A DNA stretch of 64,000 nt from TWA4 sp051879195 (GCA_051879195.1 JBJELO010000300.1:1-64000); one strand, 5' to 3'. Counted from the first letter of the stretch, positions 9,312 through 18,298 are shown. Program-made: numbers and translations. The notes: a model not told the origin generated them from the letters alone.

Positions 9312-9477
9312 ACAGGATATAATACAATGCATAACGACACAAGTATTGCTCAGGCAAGTAAATCTGATCACGGTACATTTCAGCCGGGATGAGACGGGCT
9401 TATGAGAATACTTGTGTTTTTTTATGCCTTGAAATATGTTTTACAGGAGAAATAGAAGTTATGCAGAAAAAATCTGA
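9312..9477 (+). repeat. structured direct repeat, copy 2
   Basis: Second copy of the element at 4168-4332, in the same orientation, 44 bases after the chimeric gene. The stem arms are ACACAAGTATT (9337-9347) and AATACTTGTGT (9407-9417), followed by seven T. Compared with copy 1, position 6 of the stem changes from G-C to A-T on both sides, so pairing is kept. TATAAT at 9318-9323 is conserved. The similarity runs on about 60 bases past the T run into the leader of the DUF2798 gene, so the duplicated unit is larger than a terminator. Confidence 0.6.
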
Positions 9478-9531
9478 AAAGCTTTGCAGGAGAAATCTTT
9501 ATTATTATCAGAAGAAAAGGAGTGTATTATT

Positions 9532-10239
9532 ATGCCGCAAAATCAGTTTCAAAGAATGGTCTTTGCTTTTCTGACCGTAGTAATTACGGTTCACGCTTAC
9601 GTATTTTACAGCCTCTATGTGGTAAACGGAGCGACTCTTATGTCAGTTACGGGAGAAACCGGTATGCTCGCAGCAATCAATGCGCAGGGAGGTGTCTATA
9701 TGTTCGGAAGGATGCTTCCCATATGGGCTGTCATACTGATTGAGTTCTGCTTTGGCTACGGTCTGGAGGTTGTAATGGGCAGCCCGTGTTCATTCAGGCT
9801 GGCAAGCCGTGTGTTTGACCCCAGAAAAAATCATCCCATGATTTTTGAAAGTGCCATTATATGCGCAACTGTCGGTCTGATGTGTCCGGCCATGAGTTTT
9901 CTCGCCGCAATTTTCTATTACCCATATTATACAGGTTTTGATGTTCTGAGATTGCTGGCAAACTGGTTAAAGCTTGTATGTTTTAACTTTCCATTTGCCT
10001 TTTTTACACAGATGTTCTTTATCCAGCCTTTTGTGCGTGTTGTTTTTAAGCTGTTGTTTCACAGGCAGATTAGTGAGCGAAAAGCAATACAGCATGAGGC
10101 GGAGGCACAGGGAAAGCCCCATGTTAAACCCCAGGATGAGACAGAAGCGATTGCAGATCTCTGGAAGCGTATAGATGAACTTCAGGAAGAGCTGGCCCAT
10201 GAACGCAGACAGAGAAAGAAACTGCAGAGCAAGTTATAG
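9532..10239 (+). CDS. DUF2798 family membrane protein
   Basis: A 235-residue protein with about four membrane segments, at roughly residues 7-27, 55-75, 100-125 and 145-170. It ends in a charged coiled-coil tail (ELQEELAHERRQRKK). The opening QNQFQRMVFAFLTVVITVHAY and the paired repeat around PMIFESAIICATVGLMCP fit DUF2798, a family of unknown function. The start at 9532 is chosen because AAAAGGAGTG lies at the right distance; the earlier in-frame ATG at 9484 has no such site. Its leader overlaps the second structured repeat, so transcription may read through that element. Confidence 0.65.
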   Translation: MPQNQFQRMVFAFLTVVITVHAYVFYSLYVVNGATLMSVTGETGMLAAINAQGGVYMFGRMLPIWAVILIEFCFGYGLEVVMGSPCSFRLASRVFDPRKNHPMIFESAIICATVGLMCPAMSFLAAIFYYPYYTGFDVLRLLANWLKLVCFNFPFAFFTQMFFIQPFVRVVFKLLFHRQISERKAIQHEAEAQGKPHVKPQDETEAIADLWKRIDELQEELAHERRQRKKLQSKL

Positions 10240-10368
10240 ATCCGGACAGTACAGCACCCGTTAGTAACAGGGGGAGCAATTTCTGCCCCACACCCACTGC
10301 CTGAATTCAAACCGCTGAATCCATACTTTCAGTATAAAAAATAATATTCTATTAGTACGGATAGTATG

Positions 10369-10397
10369 TTCATTTTCCGCTGCCTTTTTGCTACAAT
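10369..10397 (+). promoter_or_regulatory. candidate promoter of the XRE-ABC operon
   Basis: TTCATT at 10369-10374 is followed after 17 bases by TACAAT at 10392-10397, which also has the upstream TG of an extended -10. It lies 36 bases before the regulator gene, and a GGGAGAGGG ribosome site follows. Confidence 0.5.
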
Positions 10398-10432
10398 GAA
10401 AGTGCGAAAGATGTAAGAAGGGAGAGGGAAAT

Positions 10433-11521
10433 ATGGAGATGAAACTTGCGGAGAATATACGGCTGTTCCGGAAAGAAAGGGGACTGACCCAGGAGCAGCT
10501 TGCCGAGGTGCTGGGTGTAACGGTGGGCGCGGTGTACAAATGGGAAGCCAGGTTGTCCGTGCCGGAACTGAAACTGATTGTGGAGATGGCTGATTTTTTT
10601 GATACTTCGGTGGATGTTCTGCTGGGTTATGAGATGAAGGACAATCGGCTGGCATCCACTGTGCGGAGGCTGAAAGAGTACCGCCGCAACAAAGATCGTG
10701 CAGGGCTTGCCGAGGCAGAAAAGGCACTGAAAAAATATCCCAATGCCTTTGAAATTGTTTATAACTGTGCCGTTTTATATAATGTATTCGGGTTGGAAAG
10801 CCAGGACAAAAGGCTGCTGCACCGGGCACTGGAATTGTTCGAAACTTCCCGGCTTCTGCTTTCGCAGAATACGGATCCGGAAATCGGGGAACTGACCATA
10901 TACGGCAGTATGGCGAATGCGTATATAGCTCTTGGTGAAGGAGAGCATGCTGTTGAGATTCTGAAAAAACATAATGCTGACGGAATTTTCAGTGATCTGA
11001 TCGGGCTGACTCTGGCAGCAGACTGCAAACGTCCCGAAGAAGCGATACCGTTTCTGGAAGAGGCTCTGCTGAATCATATCACCTCTCTGATTAATATCAT
11101 TGTGGGTTATGTCAATGTATTCTGCGAAAGAAAGGATTTTGCTTCCGCGCAGGCTGTCCTGTTTTGGGGCATAGATGTTTTTTCCGGTTTGAAAAAGGAT
11201 GATAAACCCTGTTTTCTGGATAAAATAACCGGTGTGTTTTTCGTCTGTCTTGCTCATACGCAGATCAGAACCGGCAGCAGCGATGCGGCATACGGTTCCC
11301 TTTGCCGTGCGAAAGAACTTGCGGAACGGTTTGATGCAGCCCCTGCTTATAAAGTGAATACCATCCGATTTGTTACCCATGGGGAAGAAGCGAGTGTTCA
11401 TGACAATCTGGGACTCACAGCGGCAGACAGTATCCGGAAAGCAATCAGTTCCTGTGGGGATGAAACATTGTCCTCCATGTGGAGGAAGATGAACGGAGTG
11501 GAGGGAGATGACCGGATATGA
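10433..11521 (+). CDS. XRE-family regulator with helical repeat domain
   Basis: A 362-residue protein with an N-terminal Cro/C1-type helix-turn-helix (residues about 5-65: LAENIRLFRKERGLTQEQLAEVLGVTVGAVYKWE). A long helical region follows that looks like degenerate tetratricopeptide repeats, for example NAFEIVYNCAVLYNVFGLES and YGSMANAYIALGEGEHAVEIL. This Rgg/PlcR-like layout often senses peptides, but I cannot show that here. Its last four bases overlap the start of the ABC exporter (ATGA), which implies coupled translation and probable control of that exporter. A second ATG six bases downstream could also be used. Confidence 0.75.
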   Translation: MEMKLAENIRLFRKERGLTQEQLAEVLGVTVGAVYKWEARLSVPELKLIVEMADFFDTSVDVLLGYEMKDNRLASTVRRLKEYRRNKDRAGLAEAEKALKKYPNAFEIVYNCAVLYNVFGLESQDKRLLHRALELFETSRLLLSQNTDPEIGELTIYGSMANAYIALGEGEHAVEILKKHNADGIFSDLIGLTLAADCKRPEEAIPFLEEALLNHITSLINIIVGYVNVFCERKDFASAQAVLFWGIDVFSGLKKDDKPCFLDKITGVFFVCLAHTQIRTGSSDAAYGSLCRAKELAERFDAAPAYKVNTIRFVTHGEEASVHDNLGLTAADSIRKAISSCGDETLSSMWRKMNGVEGDDRI

Positions 11522-13248
11522 AGAATGGCATTATGAAGAAAAAAACTCTGAAAAAACAGCTTGCCGCGCAGTTTTATTACAAAAACATCCCGATATTCTG
11601 TCTGGCGGTTTTCAGTTCCCTGTTTTCCGGTTCTCTCAATCTGATTCTGTCCTGGACGATGCAGCAGCTGATCGATGCCGCTTCAGGAAATCCAGGTGCA
11701 CTGCCCATCGGCACACTTGTCTGGATCAGCGGCGGTTTTATGCTGCTGTGCATGGCGTCCTGTCTGCTGGATTACATCTCCACACCGCGCTATATTGAAC
11801 GGGCCATGCGCCAGTACAAAGATTTCGCTTTTCAGAAGCTGACCGAAAAGAGCATTTCGTCCTTCCGTGACGAAGATACAGCAGCCTATCTTTCGGCACT
11901 GACCAATGATGCGGTGAATATTGAAACAAACTATCTGGAACAGCAGCTTTCTCTTATTACAAAGTCTGTCACTTTCATCGGTGCGCTTGCCATGATGATC
12001 TGGTATTCTCCTTTGATGACTGTTATTGCTGTCGGTGTTACGATTCTTCCCTTTGCTGCTTCCCTGCTGACGGGAAACAGACTGGAGGCTGCGGAACGCA
12101 GGGTCTCAGACAGAAACAGGGATTTTACTGCTTCTCTCAGCGATTGTCTCGGTGGCTTTGCGGTTGTCAGGAGCTTTAAGGCGGAGAAAGAGGTTTTCAG
12201 ACTGTTTGCCGCCGGCAATAAGGCACTGGAGAACGAAAAATTCAGCAAACGGCGCATAAAAACCATTGTGGGCATGATTGGTGCCGTGGCAGGTATTTTC
12301 GCACAGCTGGGCGTATTTCTCATCGGTGCATATCTTGCTTTGTCCGGCCGTGGTTTGACTCCGGGTGTTGTCATCATGTTTGTCAACCTGATGAATTTTA
12401 TCATACAGCCAATCGCTGAATTGCCGGGGCTGCTGGCAGGCCGCAAAGCAGCTCTCGGTCTGATCGATAAACTGGCAAAAGAGCTGGAAAGAAATCCGGA
12501 TTCTGCGGGAAGTGAAGTGATTTCCCGGCTTGAAAAGGGTATCGTACTGGAAAATGTATCTTTCGGCTATGATGAAAATCAGGAAGTACTGCATCATATT
12601 TCCTGTGAATTTGAGGCCGGTAAGGCATATGCGGTTGTTGGCGGCAGCGGCAGCGGAAAATCAACGCTTTTGAATCTGCTTATGACAGCCGGGTCGGATT
12701 ACAGTGGCGAAATCAGGTTCGACGGTACGGAGCTTCGCAGCATCACCGCAGAATCACTGTATGAACTGATGTCGGTTATCCAGCAGAATGTATTTGTCTT
12801 CAATGCATCCATCCGGGATAATGTCACCATGTTCCGCAGCTTTCCGCAGCAGGAGATTGATGAAGCCATCGGCCATGCCCGTCTGAAGGGATTGCTGACA
12901 GAACGCGGCGAAGATTATCTCTGCGGTGAAAACGGCAGGGGACTGTCCGGGGGTGAAAAACAGAGAATTTCCATTGCCCGGAGCCTGCTGAAAAAATCTT
13001 CCGTGCTGCTGGCCGATGAGGCAACAGCAGCTCTGGACGCGCAGACAGCACATCAGGTTACAAGTGACATCCTTGACTTGAACGGCATCACGCGTATTGT
13101 GGTGACGCACGCTCTGGAAGAGTCCCTGCTGCGCCGGTACGACGGAATCATTGTTTTGAAAGACGGGCGGATTGAGGAAAAAGGCAGCTTTGACGAGCTG
13201 ATGGCAGAAAAAGGGTATTTTCATGCATTATTTACCGTGGCACAGTAG
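11518..13248 (+). CDS. ABC exporter, fused membrane and ATPase domains
   Basis: A 576-residue type IV ABC exporter half-transporter. Six membrane helices occupy residues about 20-310. The nucleotide-binding domain has Walker A GGSGSGKST, a Q-loop around VIQQNVFVFN, signature LSGGEKQR, Walker B VLLADEAT and the H-loop VVTHAL. It must work as a homodimer, since no partner gene is present. The substrate is unknown; drugs, peptides or lipids are all possible for the family. Translation is coupled to the XRE regulator. A start 15 bases downstream (ATGAAGAAAAAA) is an alternative. Confidence 0.85.
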   Translation: MKNGIMKKKTLKKQLAAQFYYKNIPIFCLAVFSSLFSGSLNLILSWTMQQLIDAASGNPGALPIGTLVWISGGFMLLCMASCLLDYISTPRYIERAMRQYKDFAFQKLTEKSISSFRDEDTAAYLSALTNDAVNIETNYLEQQLSLITKSVTFIGALAMMIWYSPLMTVIAVGVTILPFAASLLTGNRLEAAERRVSDRNRDFTASLSDCLGGFAVVRSFKAEKEVFRLFAAGNKALENEKFSKRRIKTIVGMIGAVAGIFAQLGVFLIGAYLALSGRGLTPGVVIMFVNLMNFIIQPIAELPGLLAGRKAALGLIDKLAKELERNPDSAGSEVISRLEKGIVLENVSFGYDENQEVLHHISCEFEAGKAYAVVGGSGSGKSTLLNLLMTAGSDYSGEIRFDGTELRSITAESLYELMSVIQQNVFVFNASIRDNVTMFRSFPQQEIDEAIGHARLKGLLTERGEDYLCGENGRGLSGGEKQRISIARSLLKKSSVLLADEATAALDAQTAHQVTSDILDLNGITRIVVTHALEESLLRRYDGIIVLKDGRIEEKGSFDELMAEKGYFHALFTVAQ

Positions 13249-13306
13249 ATTGGATGGGAATTGGTAAAAATATCAATACAGGCAACAGAAAATGAGTATT
13301 ATGCTG

Positions 13307-13356
13307 TTGACATGTAAACGACCGTTTATTATAATAAATAGTAAACGGTCGTTTAC
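13307..13356 (+). promoter_or_regulatory. consensus promoter with two palindromic operators
   Basis: TTGACA (13307-13312), exactly 17 bases, then TATAAT (13330-13335) make a perfect sigma-70 promoter. A 14-base palindrome TAAACGACCGTTTA fills the spacer (13315-13328). A second, TAAACGGTCGTTTA, follows the -10 at 13342-13355. Both share the half site TAAACG. Their centres are 27 bases apart. This is the arrangement of a TetR/QacR-type repressor that blocks polymerase. No TetR gene is in the window, so the regulator must lie elsewhere. The leader to rsgA is about 80 bases. Confidence 0.8.
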
Positions 13357-13439
13357 TATATGCTGCTGCGGAAGCACTCAATGCCTTCGGGGCCGGATTT
13401 TAACAGCAGACATTTTATATGGAGGAGAAAGGTATTTCG

Positions 13440-14528
13440 ATGAGTGATACAAATAATTCGATTTTATCGGAAGCAATTCAGCTGTTTGATTGGGAAGGAG
13501 GCGAAGCGGCTATGGTCAGCAGGTTTGCAGGGGAATACCCGGACCTTGTGCCCGGCAGAGTGCTGGCGCAGGAAAAGGATTTGTACCGAATCATGACCGA
13601 TCAGGGGGAATGCCCGGCGAGAGTTTCCGGGAAATTCCGCTACCGGGCAGCGGGTATTTCCGACTTCCCGGCAGTGGGGGATTTTGTAATGGCAGATCAT
13701 GTCTGTGAGGACAGTCCGGCTGTGATTCATGAGCTTTTGCCGAGGAAGAGTGTTTTTATCCGGAAAGCGGCAGGAACTTCTCAGTCGGAACAGATTGTTG
13801 CAGCCAATATTGATACGGTATTTCTGTGTATGGCGCTGAACAACGACTTTAACCTGCGGCGTCTGGAGCGCTATCTGTCGATTGCCTGGGAAAGCGGTGC
13901 AGCTCCGGTGATTGTTCTGACAAAAACAGATCTGTGCGAGGATCTGGAAGAAAAGCGCATTGCTGTGGAAAGCGTGGCGTTTGGTGTGGATATTCTTGAA
14001 ACCACAGCCATGGAGAAGGATGGAATCAGGCAGATTCTGCCCTATCTTCAAAAGGGAAAGACTGCAGCTTTTATCGGCTCCTCCGGGGTCGGAAAATCCA
14101 CGCTGATCAACTGCCTTATGGGGGAGGAAATCCTTGAAACAGGAGGGCTTCGGAATGATGATAAGGGCCATCACACCACCACGCACAGAGAACTTCTTGT
14201 TCTCCCCGGCGGCGGTATGGTGATTGACACTCCCGGGATGCGGGAACTGGGCATGTGGGATGCAGAAGACGGAATTGACCGTGCTTTTGCGGATATTGAC
14301 GAACTGTCGCAGCAGTGCCGGTTCCGGGATTGTACCCACACTTCGGAACCGGGCTGCGCAGTGCGCAGAGCACTGGAGCAGGGGACTTTATCAGAAGAAA
14401 GGTTTTTGTCGTACCGGAAACTAAAAACGGAAAATGCATATTTTGAAGATTCCGAAAGTTATCTTGCGGCAAAAGAAAAGAAATTCAGGGAAATCGCAAA
14501 GTATAATAAAAAGAATCGGAAGCGATAA
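13440..14528 (+). CDS. rsgA: ribosome small subunit-dependent GTPase A
   Basis: A circularly permuted GTPase of the RsgA/YjeQ family that acts in 30S ribosome maturation. It has an N-terminal OB fold, G4 motif LTKTDL, G1 motif GSSGVGKSTLINCL, G3 motif DTPGMRELG and a C-terminal zinc knuckle CRFRDCTHTSEPGC. The length of 362 residues is normal. The ATG at 13440 is preferred because GGAGGAGAAAGG precedes it by a proper distance; the in-frame ATG at 13419 lies directly on that ribosome site. It sits behind the double-operator promoter, which is unusual for a housekeeping gene. A paralogue elsewhere that does the essential work is possible. Confidence 0.92.
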   Translation: MSDTNNSILSEAIQLFDWEGGEAAMVSRFAGEYPDLVPGRVLAQEKDLYRIMTDQGECPARVSGKFRYRAAGISDFPAVGDFVMADHVCEDSPAVIHELLPRKSVFIRKAAGTSQSEQIVAANIDTVFLCMALNNDFNLRRLERYLSIAWESGAAPVIVLTKTDLCEDLEEKRIAVESVAFGVDILETTAMEKDGIRQILPYLQKGKTAAFIGSSGVGKSTLINCLMGEEILETGGLRNDDKGHHTTTHRELLVLPGGGMVIDTPGMRELGMWDAEDGIDRAFADIDELSQQCRFRDCTHTSEPGCAVRRALEQGTLSEERFLSYRKLKTENAYFEDSESYLAAKEKKFREIAKYNKKNRKR

Positions 14529-14544
14529 AAAGTATATAATACAG

Positions 14545-14582
14545 CCCTCTGAAACCGGAAAATATCTGCCGGTTTCAGGGGG
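14545..14582. terminator. hairpin between convergent rsgA and dat
   Basis: CCCTCTGAAACCGG (14545-14558) and CCGGTTTCAGGGGG (14569-14582) form a long stem between two convergent genes. No long T run follows on the plus strand, so termination strength is uncertain. Confidence 0.6.
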
Positions 14583-14594
14583 CCGTTCATTATA

Positions 14595-15443
14595 TTATCC
14601 CTGCACGCTGTCCCTGTACAGTTTCTGGTAAGCATCGACCAGTGTCATCAGTGTTTCGGAATCTTTTCCACCAACAGGAATTCCGTCCACGCTGTCGGCT
14701 ACGCGAATCAGTGCTGTGGAGCTGGTGACAAGGACCTCATCGGCGTCCATCAGCTGTTCCAGAGTAAATGCTGTTTCGTTGATGGGGATGCTGTTCTCCT
14801 GGGCCAGTGCCAGCAGGTGCATTCTGGTGATGCCCGGAAGGATTGCCGGGGAAAGGGGAGCTGTCTGCAGTACGCCGTCCTTCAGAATATGGATGTTGCT
14901 GTGGGAACATTCCGATACGACGCCGTCCTTGTGGAATACCGCTTCCTCGCAGCCGGCTTCTTTTGCTTTCTGGGAAGCCAGAACATTGGGAATCAGATTG
15001 ATTGTTTTGATGTTGCAGTAGGAATATCTGGTTTCCGGTGTGGTGATCAGATTGATGTGCTTCAGCTCTGTGGGAGGGCTCATCGGCTTGATCATGACAA
15101 GCAGGTTGGCTTTTACGTCGGCTGAGGGGAATACATGGGCGCGGGGCGCCGTTCCGCGGGAAATCTGCCAGTAGATCATGGCATTGCCCGGGGCATCCAG
15201 CTTCTGCAGGAGCTCCTCCAGCAGTGTAGTAAGCTCTTCCTTTGTCATGTCAAAGGGGATTTTCAGCTGCTTTGCGCTGCAGAAAAAGCGGTTTACATGG
15301 TCTGCAAGACGGAAGGTATGGTAATTGTCGGCAACCGCCACATCGTAAATACCATCGCCGAAGTATACGGCACGGTCATTGGCGGGGATGGTCAGTTCCT
15401 CAATGGGAGCAACGGTACCATTGTAATAGGCTACAGTTTTCAT
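14595..15443 (-). CDS. dat: D-amino-acid transaminase (class IV)
   Basis: A 282-residue fold-type IV PLP aminotransferase. The N-terminal block DRAVYFGDGIYDV and the QISRGTAPRAHVFP block resemble bacterial D-alanine aminotransferases more than branched-chain enzymes. The PLP lysine is expected in the KTINLIPNVLASQKAKEAGCEEAVF region, and the C-terminal VTSSTALIRVADSVDG block binds the cofactor phosphate. AGGAGG lies eight bases before the ATG on the minus strand. It is followed on the same strand, with its start 37 bases after the end of a gamma-glutamyl hydrolase gene, so the two are probably one transcript. Neighbouring peptidases for D-residues support the D-amino-acid role, but a branched-chain activity cannot be excluded. 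Confidence 0.78.
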   Translation of the reverse strand: MKTVAYYNGTVAPIEELTIPANDRAVYFGDGIYDVAVADNYHTFRLADHVNRFFCSAKQLKIPFDMTKEELTTLLEELLQKLDAPGNAMIYWQISRGTAPRAHVFPSADVKANLLVMIKPMSPPTELKHINLITTPETRYSYCNIKTINLIPNVLASQKAKEAGCEEAVFHKDGVVSECSHSNIHILKDGVLQTAPLSPAILPGITRMHLLALAQENSIPINETAFTLEQLMDADEVLVTSSTALIRVADSVDGIPVGGKDSETLMTLVDAYQKLYRDSVQG

Positions 15444-15479
15444 AACATGGTTCCTCCTGAAAATCTTTGGTAACGGTAA

Positions 15480-16205
15480 TTAATAATTTTTATTTCCGGC
15501 GCATGCCTGAATAAATGATTCAAAGAGCGGCCGCATGGATTCATCTCCGGTGGCAAACATGGTTTCGGGGTGCCACTGAACACCAAGTCCGTAGGGATAG
15601 TCTTTCAGCTGAATGGCTTCCACCACGCCGTCGGGTGAGTAGGCGATGGGCACGATGTTGCGGCCGCAGTCCTTCACCGCTTGATGGTGATAGCTGTTTA
15701 CCATGATTTCTCTGTCATACAGCCGGGAAAGAATGGAGTCCGGCAATATGGATACATGATGCGAGATATCGCCATCTTTTGTTTCCTGAAAATGTTTGAG
15801 GTATGTACCGGGGATCTCGGAAAGATCCTGATACAGGGTGCCGCCGCAGGCTACATTCAGAACCTGGTTGCCCCGGCAGATTCCGAGAACCGGCTTGCCG
15901 GTTTTCAGCACCTTCTGCAGAAAAGGAATCTGAAGCTTGTCCAGTGAAGAGTTGGTCTGTCCCAGCTTCAGATGGGCATCTTCTCCATAAAAAGAAGGTG
16001 AGATATCAATACCTCCGCTGAAGAGGAAGCCGTCGAACAGTCCGATTAATTTTTGCTGCTCCTCGTCAGAGAGAATGGTTGGAATGATAACAGGGATTCC
16101 GCCGGCTTTGCTGACGGAAAGCACGTAGGTGTTGCCGGCGTGGGAGTGACCGAACGGTCCTTTTCCGGCATTCAGATGTGCCATAATCCCGATAACAGGT
16201 CTCAT
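15480..16205 (-). CDS. gamma-glutamyl-gamma-aminobutyrate hydrolase family (peptidase C26)
   Basis: A 241-residue class I glutamine-amidotransferase-like hydrolase. The nucleophile cysteine lies in PVLGICRGNQVLNVACGGTLYQDL, and the His-Glu pair in YGLGVQWHPETM. The substrate-loop block LFSGGIDISPSFYGED is characteristic of PuuD-like enzymes, which cleave gamma-glutamyl amides. No synthetase partner is present. Its ribosome site (AAGGAGGG) lies about 15 bases before the ATG, farther than usual, and no better in-frame start exists. It is transcribed leftward ahead of dat and divergently from the Dpp transporter operon, which places it in the peptide-use island. Confidence 0.82.
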   Translation of the reverse strand: MRPVIGIMAHLNAGKGPFGHSHAGNTYVLSVSKAGGIPVIIPTILSDEEQQKLIGLFDGFLFSGGIDISPSFYGEDAHLKLGQTNSSLDKLQIPFLQKVLKTGKPVLGICRGNQVLNVACGGTLYQDLSEIPGTYLKHFQETKDGDISHHVSILPDSILSRLYDREIMVNSYHHQAVKDCGRNIVPIAYSPDGVVEAIQLKDYPYGLGVQWHPETMFATGDESMRPLFESFIQACAGNKNY

Positions 16206-16312
16206 AGTGATTCTGTTTTTCCCTCCTTTGATTTATCTTGATTGTGCTGCTTTTTATTATAGTCCCGGGTCCTTAAATTTTCAATAGAGAAGTGAACGGA
16301 GTGAAGCTGCCT

Positions 16313-16385
16313 GGCTCTGAACAGTAACACTTTATAACTTTCAGGCGTGAAAGTTGTTGACTAAATGTTGCAAAAATGTTATCAT
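16313..16385 (+). promoter_or_regulatory. promoter and palindrome before the Dpp operon
   Basis: TTGACT (16357-16362), 17 bases, TATCAT (16380-16385) is a plausible promoter. A palindrome AACTTTCAGGCGTGAAAGTT (16336-16355) ends one base before the -35 and could be an operator. Just upstream, 16313-16328 carries GGCTCTGAACAGTAAC, a half copy of the inverted repeat seen complete at 46147-46291. Confidence 0.5.
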
Positions 16386-16581
16386 TATAAGTAAAATTAC
16401 AGCAATATTACAAAAAATGGCAAAGAGGTCGTTATAGAATCCAGGCTTGGGATGCTGTGGTGATAATGGCCCCTTTATTTTTGTATTTGCGTAATCAAAG
16501 CCGTTTTCGTACGCGTTGGCAGCTGTACGCGGAACGGCTTACATCATAACAGCTGCAAATTTAATGCGAGGAGGAAACGTA
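16386..16581 (+). other. leader of the Dpp operon with hairpin
   Basis: The leader of about 190 bases contains a hairpin with arms AAGCCGTT (16498-16505) and AACGGCTT (16533-16540) and extra CGCG pairing inside. No T run follows it. No known riboswitch class is recognised. A GAGGAGG ribosome site precedes 16582. Confidence 0.4.
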
Positions 16582-18264
16582 ATGAAAAAAAGGATTGTAG
16601 CATTTTTGCTGGCTGCAGTTATGACAGTTGCCATGGCTGGCTGCGGAGGCGGCGGAAGCAGTGACAACACATCAAGCAAAGAGGATGCAACACAGGGAGA
16701 CGCAGCGAATGTCTCTGCTCAGGTGGAGATTCCCGAAGGAGAGTCCGTATCTCAGGATACCGACATTGTTGCAGCGGTTAACGTTGACTTTACAACTCTG
16801 GATCCCATGGATACCAGCGATACGCTGTCAGGTGATATCCAGCGTATGCTGATGGACGGATTATTCGGTTTCGACCAGGATATGAACGTAATTCCCATGC
16901 TGGCTACCAGCTATGAAGCCAATGACGATGCAACCGAATACACCTTTACTCTGAGACAGGGCGTTAAGTTCTCAGATGGTACTCCCTGGAATGCAGAAGC
17001 TGCAAAAGCCAACTTCGACAGATGGGGTGATAAGAATCTGGGCTTAAAGAGAACAACTCTGCTGTGCAATGTACTGGAATCCTGCGAGATCGTGGATGAG
17101 TATACGGTTAAGGTAACGCTGGCAACACCTTTCGGTGCATTTATCAATACGCTGGCTCACCCTGCCTGTGTAGTAGTAAGTCCTACACTGATCGCACAGG
17201 GCAACGAAGCATGTGCATCCAATGCCATCGGTACCGGTCAGTATACCTTTGTTGAATGGGTAGCAGGCGAATACCTGAAAGTGGAACTGAACAAAGACTG
17301 GTGGGGATATGATGCAGAAATCTGCGGCGGCGAAGCACTGGTTGAATCCGATGCAGGTTTCAAGAGCGTAACATTCAAACCTGTTACCGAGTCCGCAACG
17401 AGAGTTGCCATGGTTCAGTCCGGCGATGCACAGATGATCTGGCCCGTACCTGCTGAGAATATTGATGCATTAAAGGGCGACAGCAACGTGGTTCTGGGTG
17501 CAGAAGAAGGTATCGTTGTACGTTACCTGATGATGAACAATCAGAAAGCACCGTTCAACGATGTAAGAGTTCGTCAGGCAATCAACTATGCAATTGACAA
17601 AGAGGCTTACGTAGCCGTTGTTAAGAATGGCTACGCATCTGTTGCAAAATCCGTAATCGGATCTTCCGTACAGTATTACAAGGCCAATGAACCGTATGCT
17701 TACGACATTGAAAAAGCAAAAGAACTTCTGGCAGAAGCAGGATATCCCGATGGTTTCACAACCAAGGTATGGTACTCCAATACAACTGCAAACCAGAAAC
17801 AGTGCGAATTCCTGAAACAGCAGCTGGAACAGGTTGGTATTACTGTTGAACTGGAAGGTATGGAAAGTGCGATTCTGAACGAAAAGATTCAGGATACCGA
17901 TGCCAAAGGTGCTGACGCAGAAGTTGATATGTACGTAATCGGCTGGTCTCCTTCCACCGGTGATGCTGACTGGGGTATCCGTCCTCTGCTGGCAACCGAG
18001 TCTGAACCGCCCATGAGCTACAACATCTGCTACTACGAGAATGAAAAAGTGGACAGCCTGCTTTACGAAGCTCTGGGAACTGCTGATTCCGACAAGAGAG
18101 CAGCAGCATATGCAGAGGTTCAGGATATCATCTGGGAGGAAACTCCCCTTGTATGCCTTGCATCCGATTACAACACATGGGCAAATGATAAGAACATCAT
18201 CAACATCGGTAATACTCCCGATGGCGGCCTGTGGATCAGAAATGCGAGAATGGCTGCAAAATAA
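16582..18264 (+). CDS. peptide ABC transporter substrate-binding lipoprotein (SBP family 5)
   Basis: A 560-residue lipoprotein. The signal peptide ends in the lipobox VAMAGC, followed by a Gly/Ser linker. The mature part has the family 5 (DppA/OppA-type) blocks: FTTLDPMDTSDT, YTFTLRQGVKFSDGTPWNAEAAKANFDRW, GTGQYTFVEW, and NDVRVRQAINYAIDKEAYV. It would bind peptides outside the membrane and hand them to the permeases encoded just downstream. The start at 16582 is set by GAGGAGG and by the signal peptide; the longer frame upstream spoils both. Peptides are likely, but family members also bind glutathione, nickel or opines. Confidence 0.9.
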   Translation: MKKRIVAFLLAAVMTVAMAGCGGGGSSDNTSSKEDATQGDAANVSAQVEIPEGESVSQDTDIVAAVNVDFTTLDPMDTSDTLSGDIQRMLMDGLFGFDQDMNVIPMLATSYEANDDATEYTFTLRQGVKFSDGTPWNAEAAKANFDRWGDKNLGLKRTTLLCNVLESCEIVDEYTVKVTLATPFGAFINTLAHPACVVVSPTLIAQGNEACASNAIGTGQYTFVEWVAGEYLKVELNKDWWGYDAEICGGEALVESDAGFKSVTFKPVTESATRVAMVQSGDAQMIWPVPAENIDALKGDSNVVLGAEEGIVVRYLMMNNQKAPFNDVRVRQAINYAIDKEAYVAVVKNGYASVAKSVIGSSVQYYKANEPYAYDIEKAKELLAEAGYPDGFTTKVWYSNTTANQKQCEFLKQQLEQVGITVELEGMESAILNEKIQDTDAKGADAEVDMYVIGWSPSTGDADWGIRPLLATESEPPMSYNICYYENEKVDSLLYEALGTADSDKRAAAYAEVQDIIWEETPLVCLASDYNTWANDKNIINIGNTPDGGLWIRNARMAAK

Positions 18265-18298
18265 TATTTAACTAATCAATGAAAGGTGATGAACGAGT

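Noticed and set aside
4168..9477. Composite transposon bounded by the two direct repeats
   Set aside because: No transposase or integrase gene lies inside, and no terminal inverted repeats or target duplications are visible; duplication by recombination is simpler.
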